This document shows positions 57,727 to 64,000 of a stretch of DNA of 64,000 nucleotides, one piece after another. Positions within the stretch are counted from its first letter, which is position 1. Each line of letters begins with the position of its first letter. The position numbers were made by a program, and so were the translations under genes. A model generated the notes under the pieces. That model saw only the letters and a list, made by a program, of their open reading frames with translations. It searched no databases and was not told the origin of the DNA. Source of the stretch: DASVCN01 sp040905665 (GTDB lineage: Bacteria > Deinococcota > Deinococci > Deinococcales > Trueperaceae); the NCBI GenBank assembly GCA_040905665.1, contig JBBDRD010000044.1:1-64000 (forward strand). Direction: 5' to 3'.

Positions 57727-59577
57727 GTGGCGAGTGACGCCAAAGAGCAGATTCGGCAGCGGCTCGATATCGCCGATCTCATCGGTGAGGTAGTGGCGCT
57801 CAAGCCGGCGGGCCGTGGACAACTGAAGGGCCTCTGCCCCTTTCATAGCGAGAAGACTCCTTCCTTCCACGTACACCGCGACCGTGGCTTCTTTTACTGC
57901 TTCGGTTGCCAAGCCAAGGGCGACCTCTTCGACTTCGTGATGCAAAGTCAGGGGCTGTCGTTCACCGAGGTACTGCAGTCTCTCGGCCAGCGAGTCGGTG
58001 TCGAGGTTACTCCGCCCACCGCCCGGGATCGCAAGCGAAACGATCTCTACGATGTGAACGACATGGCGCTCGATTACTTCCGCGTGCGCTTGCAGGACGA
58101 GGAGATCGGCGCCACGGCCCGTCACTATTTCGCCGGTCGAGGATTGACCCAGGAGACGGTAGATCAGTTCGGCCTCGGCTACGCACCCGATGGTTGGGAC
58201 GGACTCCTCCGCTACGCGCTCGCCAAAGGGCTGCGCGACAGCGACTTGCTCGACGCCGGGTTGCTCTCCGAGAATGAGAGCGGCCGCCGCTACGACCGCT
58301 TCCGCAACCGGGTCATGTTCCCGATCCGTGACGCACTGGGCCGCATCGTCGGTTTCGCCGGTCGCGTTCTCGACGATTCACTTCCCAAGTACCTCAACAC
58401 GCCGGAGACCGACGTCTTCCACAAGGGCGAGCTGCTCTATGGGCTCGACCTGGCTCGCAGCGAAATCCGGGCCAGGAACGAGTGCATTGTCGTCGAGGGG
58501 TACATGGACGTCATCGCCCTCTACCAGTCCGGCGTCCGGCATTCGGTGGCGGCCTTGGGCGCCACGCTCACCCCCGAGCAGGCCGATCAACTCAGCCGGC
58601 TCGATGTGCAGCGCCTCTACCTTGCGTTCGACGCCGACTCCGCCGGCCAGCGCGCGGTGCTGTCGGGGCTCGAGCAGGCGGTGGGCCGCCAGTTTCTGGT
58701 ACGCGCAGTGCAGGTCCCGTTTGGCAAGGACCCGGCCGACGCGGTGCTGGGTGGTCATCTACCGGAATTCCTGGCGGCGCTCGACACGGGCCTTTCCGAG
58801 GTGGAATTCCGATTCAGCAGCGTGCTGGAACTGCACGACGCCAACAACGTCCAAGGACAGAAGGCGATCCTGGCTGAACTGTTGCCGGCCCTCAAGCCGC
58901 GCTCCATCTTCGACCCTGTGGCCACCGAGATGCGTCGTCTGGTGATCGACCGGCTAGGTATCGATGGCGCCGCTCTCGACGCTTGGACCGGTAGCAAGGG
59001 TGGGAACAAGCGGCTGGACGAGGTCCAGGTTCGCGGCATGAGGCGCGGGGCCGGAGCGAGTCAGACCGCTATCCTCGAGCTCGAGGTGATCGCACTCCTG
59101 TTGCTTGAGCCTGGCCGTCTGCGCCCACGCCTGGAGCGAGTCGAGGCCGCGCTGCCCCCGGCAACCGAGTCGTTGCTGAAGGAGTTCGCCGGCCTGTGCC
59201 GGGAGTGTGACTACGATGACCGCCAGGTGCTCCTGCACTACCGTGAGCGCGACGACGGGAGTGTGGTTTGGTCGCGTCTCTTCGGCGAGTCGGCAGGTGA
59301 CGGGGACGCCAAGATCGACGTGGACGGCCACATCGAGAAATCGCTCTCGCGCCTGCGCGAGTTCTACCTGGACGGGGAGAAAGCGAGTCAGCAGACGCGT
59401 CTGATGGCGCGCATGGAGGAGATCCGGAGCATTCTGGCGGATGCCAGTTTGCCTGCCGAGCGACTCGAGCAGCTGTACTCCGAACTCAAGGAGATCGCCG
59501 CCAAGCAGGTCGCGCGCGAGGCTGAGCGCCGCTTGCGGGTGCCGGCCGGGTTCATCAGGCGCAAACGCAGCGGCTAG
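57727..59577 (+). CDS. dnaG: DNA primase
   Basis: 616 residues from GTG 57727, nine bases after GGAGG (57713-57717); upstream in-frame sequence is not primase-like. N-terminal zinc ribbon CPFH...FYCFGC (Cys37, His40, Cys58, Cys61), RNA polymerase core with NRVMFPIRDALGRIVGFAGR, Toprim motifs IVVEGYMDVIALYQSGV and AFDADSAGQRAVL, and a C-terminal helicase-interaction region rich in helices (about 480-616). It makes RNA primers for replication. Confidence 0.97.
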   Translation: MASDAKEQIRQRLDIADLIGEVVALKPAGRGQLKGLCPFHSEKTPSFHVHRDRGFFYCFGCQAKGDLFDFVMQSQGLSFTEVLQSLGQRVGVEVTPPTARDRKRNDLYDVNDMALDYFRVRLQDEEIGATARHYFAGRGLTQETVDQFGLGYAPDGWDGLLRYALAKGLRDSDLLDAGLLSENESGRRYDRFRNRVMFPIRDALGRIVGFAGRVLDDSLPKYLNTPETDVFHKGELLYGLDLARSEIRARNECIVVEGYMDVIALYQSGVRHSVAALGATLTPEQADQLSRLDVQRLYLAFDADSAGQRAVLSGLEQAVGRQFLVRAVQVPFGKDPADAVLGGHLPEFLAALDTGLSEVEFRFSSVLELHDANNVQGQKAILAELLPALKPRSIFDPVATEMRRLVIDRLGIDGAALDAWTGSKGGNKRLDEVQVRGMRRGAGASQTAILELEVIALLLLEPGRLRPRLERVEAALPPATESLLKEFAGLCRECDYDDRQVLLHYRERDDGSVVWSRLFGESAGDGDAKIDVDGHIEKSLSRLREFYLDGEKASQQTRLMARMEEIRSILADASLPAERLEQLYSELKEIAAKQVAREAERRLRVPAGFIRRKRSG

Positions 59578-59683
59578 AGGCAGGGCGAGTCCGCTTCGAA
59601 CTCTACCTAACGAGCGGATCGGAAGCATTACTGCGAAATCGGTCGACTTGGGGTCGGAGGAGCAGCCGGAACACGTGCAGTTC

Positions 59684-60502
59684 TCAGTAGGCGTTCAAGA
59701 AGCGGTCGATAGCGTCGGTCAACGGGAGCGATTCATCGGGCGACACTCGTCGCCAGAAGCGCAGGAACGGCACCATCTGGTGGCTTCCCGTGACGATCTC
59801 CCGCAGCAGCAGCCGAGCCATCGGCCCCGCCTCCGCCAGGTAACCAGTCTCGGAGAATCGCCGCAGCGTTGCGCCTACGTCGTAGGGAACCGCGCGGTGC
59901 TCGAAGCGCCAGCGGCCAGCACGTCGTTCAAGCAGCAGGAACTGGGCGTCCACAGTTCCGCCCAGCGGCATTCCCACTGAACCTGCGGTAACTAACTGTC
60001 GCTCAACTACCGTTCGGCTGTTGCCGATGTGATTGTGACCACGCACGATAAGAGTAGCCTCGCTGCCGGCAAACATCGGTTCGAGTTCCGAACTCGGGGT
60101 ATGCGCAAGCACATTCTGATTGTCCGCGTGCGGCGAGGCGTGCACGATCAGTAACTCCGGATAATCGGGCATTGAATGGCGGAGCGGCAATACTCGCATC
60201 TCGTCGAGTTCCTCTGGGCTAAATCGCGCCGCTGCCCACCGGACAGGACCGAATAGCTCGCTGCCCCATTCGGGCTCCTCGTTGGGCGTCCCCAGGTCGA
60301 ATACGTATCGCTCGTGGTTGCCCCGTACGACAGGATAGCCGAGTGACCGGATGAGCCGCCAGCAAGCTACTGAATCGGCGGCCCCATTTACGAGATCTCC
60401 GGCCACTACTACCTGATCGACGTACTCACCGCTCAGGTGCTCGAGTGTTGCCTCCAGCGCGGCCAGGTTGCCATGAGTATCGGAAATGACTGCGACGCGC
60501 AC
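59684..60502 (-). CDS. Calcineurin-like metallophosphoesterase
   Basis: 272 residues. Metal-binding signatures in order: VISDTHGNLAAL (DxH), VVVAGDLVNG (GDxx), VVRGNHERYV (GNHE), IVHASPH and IVRGHNHIGNSR (GHxH). The SDTHGN start and overall length place it with YfcE/protein-phosphatase-like single-domain enzymes often fused to serine/threonine phosphatases. Substrate unknown. The GTG start is 9 bp behind TAAAGT on the minus strand. It lies 36 bp downstream of the orphan RHH gene. Confidence 0.87.
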   Translation of the reverse strand: MRVAVISDTHGNLAALEATLEHLSGEYVDQVVVAGDLVNGAADSVACWRLIRSLGYPVVRGNHERYVFDLGTPNEEPEWGSELFGPVRWAAARFSPEELDEMRVLPLRHSMPDYPELLIVHASPHADNQNVLAHTPSSELEPMFAGSEATLIVRGHNHIGNSRTVVERQLVTAGSVGMPLGGTVDAQFLLLERRAGRWRFEHRAVPYDVGATLRRFSETGYLAEAGPMARLLLREIVTGSHQMVPFLRFWRRVSPDESLPLTDAIDRFLNAY

Positions 60503-60538
60503 TGGTTGAGCACTTTACCAGTGAACATCCGAGGCCGG

Positions 60539-60775
60539 CTACCTGTCGTGTGCTACCGCAGGCACATCCGTGGCCTGTCCTTTCCTGAGTTCCTCGAGGG
60601 TGGGGAAGTCGCCCCAGGCGCCGGCAAGTTCACGTACCGCCACGGGCCATGTAGTGTCGAGACGCTCGCGTAGGAGCCTCGCCACCCACTGGCTATTGCT
60701 TACACCCTCACTTGCCGCTGCCTCGCGCGCGCGTGCGGCAGTTTCTTCGTTGAGATAGAGCGTGATCTGGCTCAT
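60539..60775 (-). CDS. Ribbon-helix-helix (CopG-like) antitoxin, no toxin next to it
   Basis: 78 residues from ATG 60775, with GGAGG six bases upstream. SQITLYLNEETAARAREAAA, then EGVSNSQWVARLLRERLDTT, is a typical ribbon-helix-helix DNA-binding domain, and the C-terminal part (VRELAGAWGDFPTLEELRKG) looks like the toxin-binding tail of VapB-type antitoxins. A PIN-domain VapC would be expected directly downstream, but only 36 bp separate it from the phosphoesterase gene. It is an orphan antitoxin or a small repressor. Confidence 0.75.
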   Translation of the reverse strand: MSQITLYLNEETAARAREAAASEGVSNSQWVARLLRERLDTTWPVAVRELAGAWGDFPTLEELRKGQATDVPAVAHDR

Positions 60776-60882
60776 TCTGCACCTCCGGGCGCAAGTATTA
60801 TGTCTAAGTGTAGGTGGCAGGCCCCGAAGCCGGAGCTCGATGACAGTTGCACTCTTCCCGGCAATGATGTCGGTCAAATCGC

Positions 60883-62598
60883 TTATTGCCAAGCAGGTCT
60901 CAGTCGCTGCCGCCTCGAGCGCAAACGCTCGGCACCACATTGCAAAAGCGAGATTTCCTCGGTCGTCAGGCCCAACCCATCCACCAGCAGCACTTGGTCA
61001 GCCTCGTTGCGGGCGGAGTCCATGTCACCGGCGCGAAACAGTGACTCCAGTCGCTCGAAGAAGCCTTTTGGGACGAGCCCAGGGGAGGGAAGCAGTACGT
61101 TTAGTGCCTCACCGGGATCGAGCTTGAGCATTCCGCCGCCCAGCCGATGTCCTTCGAGTTCCACGCTCAGCGAAGCCAGCGAGGTGAGCCAGGCGGTCGT
61201 CAGACCAGCGTTGCCGGCTTGGCCGAGTGGCACGCCGGTCAGCGGCGCTACCGCGTGAAATGTGTTGGGAACCGCTACTTGATTCTCGTTGACGACCAGG
61301 GGGAGTGTCTGCCCGCCCATTCCGGCCAGTATCAGAGGCGGGACCGCTACGCGGCCAACCCGGTACCAGGGCGAGCGGCTGCTGGTTTTGTAGCGCCGGT
61401 CGACGCCCGCCGCCCGCAACCTCTCCAGGAAGTGTGCAACTGCCGGATCGTTCTCCTGGCCGGCGGCTTGGACCAGGTAGCCGGCCCAGCCCGCCACCCC
61501 GGCGACCTGCCAGTCGCTCAGATCGAACCGGAGGCCGGTGAGTGCGCGTGAGCGGAACACGGCCGGCACTAGCGCTTCCCGGGGTAGACCTGCTGCCTGC
61601 GCTTCTTGCGGAGTGAGGTGGAAGTGCGAGTTCGCTCCGGTGACGTAGCCGCTCGCCACCAGGGCAAGCTCGCCCAAGCGAACCGCTTGGCGCCGACCGT
61701 GGCGGCCGGGGTCGCGGCAGCCGAGCTTTTCATAAAGTTCGAGCGCCGCCGGTTCGAGACGCGCGTGAGCCAAGCTGGTCTTGCCGCCGATGAGCCCCCC
61801 GGGATCGAGCGGCGAACTTCCCGAGCAGGGAAGGGCGCGGTCCAGCGCTCCGGGTCCCTCGAGCTCCAGCGAGGTGAAGCGGCCCGCGCCATCTCCGAAA
61901 CCATCGGCCAGCAGCAACACCGTTTCCTGATCGAGATGAGGGAAGAGCGAGTGACGGAAGGTGACGAAGGTGCATCGGGCGAAGGCCTCATGCAGCAGCT
62001 CGAGCAGTGGTCGGGCGTAAGGGGAGTGGCCGAGCTCGGCGGGAACCACCATTGCCAATCGGCCACCGGGCCTAAGGAAAGTAGTGGCATGGGCGACGAA
62101 GGCGACCCAGGAGCCGGCAAGCGGCGGGAGAATCATGCCGGCCTCGTTCGCCCGTACAGCAGCAAGTGCGCGGGCCTCGCCGGCAAAGCGTTGGAACCGG
62201 ATGAAGGGGGGGTTTCCCACGACAGCGTCGAACAGTTGGGAGCCTTTTGAGGAGAGTGATGTAGCAGAGAGCGAGAAGAAGTCGGCGAGTATGAGCCGCT
62301 GGGTTGTGAAATCGGCGCCGGCACTGCTACCGGTGGGGCGGCCAATGGCGCGGCCACGAGCGACGGCCTCGCCGTGGGCGGCTGGTTCGACTTCTACCCC
62401 GCAGAGCTCCCACGCGCCAAGAGTTGCGCCGCGACTCGCCGCCGCTTCCAAGAAGACTCCACCGCCGAATGCCGGGTCCAATAAACGACCGCGCGTACCT
62501 CTCATCGCCCAGCGGCACAAGGCTTCGGCCACCCGCGATTCGGTGTAGTAGGCACCCAGGTTCTTGTCTCGGGGGTCGCGCAAGCTGGGAGCGGGCAT
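60883..62598 (-). CDS. N6-adenine DNA methyltransferase (Eco57I/TaqI-like), orphan
   Basis: 571 residues. Motif X GAYYTESRVAEALCRWA, SAM motif I LLDPAFGGGVFLEAA (about 40-54) and catalytic motif IV VVGNPPFIRF (NPPF at 129-132) in the gamma-class order. The C-terminal ~300 residues include RYKTSSRSPWYRV and a conserved VVNENQVAVPNTFHAVAP segment that form the target-recognition domain. It methylates adenine in a specific, unknown sequence. No restriction endonuclease lies next to it. TACACT is 11 bp before the ATG. Possible roles are self-protection or epigenetic control. Confidence 0.88.
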   Translation of the reverse strand: MPAPSLRDPRDKNLGAYYTESRVAEALCRWAMRGTRGRLLDPAFGGGVFLEAAASRGATLGAWELCGVEVEPAAHGEAVARGRAIGRPTGSSAGADFTTQRLILADFFSLSATSLSSKGSQLFDAVVGNPPFIRFQRFAGEARALAAVRANEAGMILPPLAGSWVAFVAHATTFLRPGGRLAMVVPAELGHSPYARPLLELLHEAFARCTFVTFRHSLFPHLDQETVLLLADGFGDGAGRFTSLELEGPGALDRALPCSGSSPLDPGGLIGGKTSLAHARLEPAALELYEKLGCRDPGRHGRRQAVRLGELALVASGYVTGANSHFHLTPQEAQAAGLPREALVPAVFRSRALTGLRFDLSDWQVAGVAGWAGYLVQAAGQENDPAVAHFLERLRAAGVDRRYKTSSRSPWYRVGRVAVPPLILAGMGGQTLPLVVNENQVAVPNTFHAVAPLTGVPLGQAGNAGLTTAWLTSLASLSVELEGHRLGGGMLKLDPGEALNVLLPSPGLVPKGFFERLESLFRAGDMDSARNEADQVLLVDGLGLTTEEISLLQCGAERLRSRRQRLRPAWQ

Positions 62599-62659
62599 AC
62601 CGAGTTGCGAGTGTACCAGCGACGGGACAACTCCTCATCCGGTCCTCAAGCGGGACAAA

Positions 62660-62673
62660 TGTCTCGATTGACA
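62660..62673. promoter_or_regulatory. TGTC-N6-GACA operator-like site 1
   Basis: TGTCTCGATTGACA, a TGTC/GACA dyad, contains the complete -35 hexamer of the V-ATPase promoter. A related copy lies 78 bp downstream. Confidence 0.5.
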
Positions 62674-62697
62674 CGGTGAAAGAGCCATTGGTATGCT
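62668..62697 (+). promoter_or_regulatory. V-ATPase operon promoter
   Basis: TTGACA (62668-62673), an 18-bp spacer and TATGCT (62692-62697). Start near 62704 gives a leader of about 140 nt before the TTG of the first gene. Confidence 0.7.
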
Positions 62698-62737
62698 TTC
62701 GCGTTGACGCCGAAGGTGCCTCAACCATCGCGTTTCC

Positions 62738-62751
62738 TGTCATTTGAGACA
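62738..62751. promoter_or_regulatory. TGTC-N6-GACA operator-like site 2
   Basis: TGTCATTTGAGACA; its reverse complement (TGTCTCAAATGACA) matches site 1 at 12 of 14 bases. It lies in the leader of the V-ATPase transcript. Confidence 0.45.
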
Positions 62752-62846
62752 TCACCATTAGACCCCGTGATTGTTGACCCGGCAGTTGCATCCAAATTCC
62801 GGCAGCAGTGCCGTACGGGGAATCATTCGGGTGAAAGGAGGGTCGT

Positions 62847-63167
62847 TTGGAAGCTCAAGGCGAACAACTGCTTCAGAGCCTGGTCGACCATGAGAAGGCG
62901 GTAATAGCCAAGGTCGAACAGGCGAGGCGTGACGCTGCCGCGATCGTCGAGAAGGCAAGGTCCGAGGCCGAAAGCCTGCTCGACAAGGCGCGGAACGAGG
63001 CAACTGCGCTCGCCGATGCCTCCCGAGCCGAGACAGAGCAGCAGAGCGAAGCCGCGCGTGAGGAGATCCTGGCGCGAGCTCGCGCCGAAGCCGAGAAGAT
63101 CGAGGCGCGGGCACGTGGCAATCGCGATCGAGCCGTTCAACTGGTTATGGAGCGCGTACTGCCGTGA
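62847..63167 (+). CDS. V-type ATPase subunit G/H-like peripheral-stalk protein
   Basis: 106 residues, almost entirely a charged Ala/Glu/Arg coiled coil (KVEQARRDAAAIVEKARSEA, EEILARARAEAEKIEARARG) with the LLQSLVDHEKAV start typical of the small stalk subunit at the head of V/A-type ATPase operons. It forms the peripheral stalk with subunit E. The TTG start is supported by AAAGGAGG six bases upstream. It overlaps the next gene by four bases (GTGA). Confidence 0.85.
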   Translation: MEAQGEQLLQSLVDHEKAVIAKVEQARRDAAAIVEKARSEAESLLDKARNEATALADASRAETEQQSEAAREEILARARAEAEKIEARARGNRDRAVQLVMERVLP

Positions 63168-64000
63168 TCGCTCGCATGGACCAGTTGACGGTTGTGGGCC
63201 GGCGGAGCATCGCCCGCGAGTTGCTGCAGAGCCTGCAGAGTCTCGGTGTCGTGCAAGTCGATCCGCTCGAGCCGGAAGAGGGACTGTCGCTGATCAGGTA
63301 CACGCTCGAGGGCGAAGACAAGGACGAACGCGAACGGTGGTCGTCGCTAGTTGGCCGAAGTGAGACTCTTCTGGCAGGCCTGGCCGCCCACGACGTGGAA
63401 GCGGCGCCGCGGAGCGACTCGGCTACCTCTATCGAGGAGATCGAATCACTTTTGGCCGAAGTTGGCCCGCAGATCGACAAGGTCGTGGCCGAACGCTCCC
63501 GCTTGAACGACGATCTCGATCTGATCCGCACCTACCTCCCGCTCTTCAGGACGCTGGCGCCCACACTGGCCCAACTCGACAGCAGCCGCTACCTTACAGG
63601 CAGCGCCTTCCTGGTCGGCGCCGACGCTGCCGACGAAGTCCGGGCCGAGCTCGAAGCGGCCATGGAGGGCAACATAACGTTCGCCACCCGGCCGTACGGG
63701 CGCCAGACCCTCTTCACTTCCGCCGTCCTCAAGCGTGACGAGGCCCTCTTTCGCCAGGCGCTCAGTCGTCTGGGCATCAGCCCACTGGCCCTTCCGGGAC
63801 GTTACGCCGACCAGGGGGTGGCCAAGGCCGTCCATGTTATGGAGGAGCGGTCGCAAACCGTTCCTCGCCGACTCGAGGCGCTCGAGCAGGAGCGTCACCA
63901 GCTTCTCGAGAGCTACGCACCGCGTTTACAGACGATTCATCAGCTGGCCCTGAATCAGCAGGCCCGCTACTCCAAGCTCGAAGAGATGCTCGCTGGGCGT
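63164..64000 (+). CDS. ntpI: V-type ATPase subunit I/a (partial, runs off the window)
   Basis: 279 codons are present from GTG 63164 to the window edge. The N-terminus ARMDQLTVVGRRSIARELLQ, then SLQSLGVVQVDP, is the usual start of the NtpI/AtpI subunit, followed by alternating alpha/beta and coiled-coil parts of its cytoplasmic domain (QIDKVVAERSRLNDDLDLIR, RRLEALEQERHQLLESYAPR). The membrane part that couples proton flow to the rotor lies beyond 64000. With the preceding gene it marks the start of a V/A-ATPase operon, as in Thermus. Confidence 0.9.
   Translation, partial: MIARMDQLTVVGRRSIARELLQSLQSLGVVQVDPLEPEEGLSLIRYTLEGEDKDERERWSSLVGRSETLLAGLAAHDVEAAPRSDSATSIEEIESLLAEVGPQIDKVVAERSRLNDDLDLIRTYLPLFRTLAPTLAQLDSSRYLTGSAFLVGADAADEVRAELEAAMEGNITFATRPYGRQTLFTSAVLKRDEALFRQALSRLGISPLALPGRYADQGVAKAVHVMEERSQTVPRRLEALEQERHQLLESYAPRLQTIHQLALNQQARYSKLEEMLAGR

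Overview
This 64-kb window is GC-rich bacterial chromosome, most likely from the Deinococcota and closest in character to the Truepera side of that phylum. Three things support this: RpoC is 1,528 residues with the large N-terminal insertion known from Thermus/Deinococcus; a CRP/FNR regulator closely resembles Thermus SdrP; and V-type ATPase genes, two CarD-family regulators and a BamA (so an outer membrane) are present. A run of 10 Ns at 33660-33669 marks a scaffold join, so this is a draft or metagenome assembly. I saw no rRNA, tRNA, CRISPR array, prophage or complete insertion sequence.

Layout. 1-5112: end of rpoB, then rpoC and its terminator. 5148-6300: a visibly A+T-richer island with a HigBA-type toxin-antitoxin pair and a shortened DinB-family gene. 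6418-12104: CAP-domain lipoprotein, shortened alpha/beta hydrolase, RuvC-fold protein, Thermus-type CarD, EamA permease, GH1 glycosidase, DUF423 protein. 12101-16652: an ABC-ATPase remnant fused to the end of a DUF2207 gene, then a RodZ-like protein, PsuG and a FUN14 protein. 16700-18950: groESL with a CIRCE operator. 18981-29240: gpmI, dciA/recF, sufS/sufU, divIVA/yggS/pnp, bamA. 29254-31030: SdrP-like regulator and a Xre/RES toxin-antitoxin pair. 31208-36286: ychF, hom-thrC, rpoD. 36310-44306: MBL hydrolase, S41 protease, PfkB kinase, rsmA, a second carD, an unknown propeller-like membrane protein, uvrB. 44353-55968: OsmC, ABC exporter, acetoacetyl-CoA synthetase, a sugar ABC importer, a DUF4388/receiver protein, ruvB, MATE transporter. 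56064-64000: purU, a phosphoribosyltransferase, dnaG, a phosphoesterase, an orphan RHH antitoxin, an orphan N6-adenine methyltransferase, and the start of the V-ATPase operon.

Expression logic. Two start types are visible. Genes inside operons and some housekeeping genes have a GGAGG-like ribosome site. Many first genes of transcription units instead carry a -10 hexamer (TACACT, TATCAT, TATACT, TAGAGT and similar) ending only 5-8 nt before the start codon, which predicts leaderless mRNAs as known for Deinococcus. The recF/sufS and pnp/bamA pairs are divergent and appear leaderless in both directions.

The most unusual structural signal is a set of short degenerate tandem repeats (7-20 bp units, a different sequence each time). 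Most lie just behind a stop codon, and in at least three cases (the Thermus-type carD, uvrB, DUF4388) the repeated unit contains the stop codon, as if gene ends had been duplicated locally. Other points of interest are a TGTC-N6-GACA operator-like pair at the V-ATPase promoter, a RES toxin that seems to start at CTG overlapping the antitoxin stop, a leaderless 7-codon reading frame before osmC, and a junction in a poly-glycine tract that is either a deletion or an assembly error.
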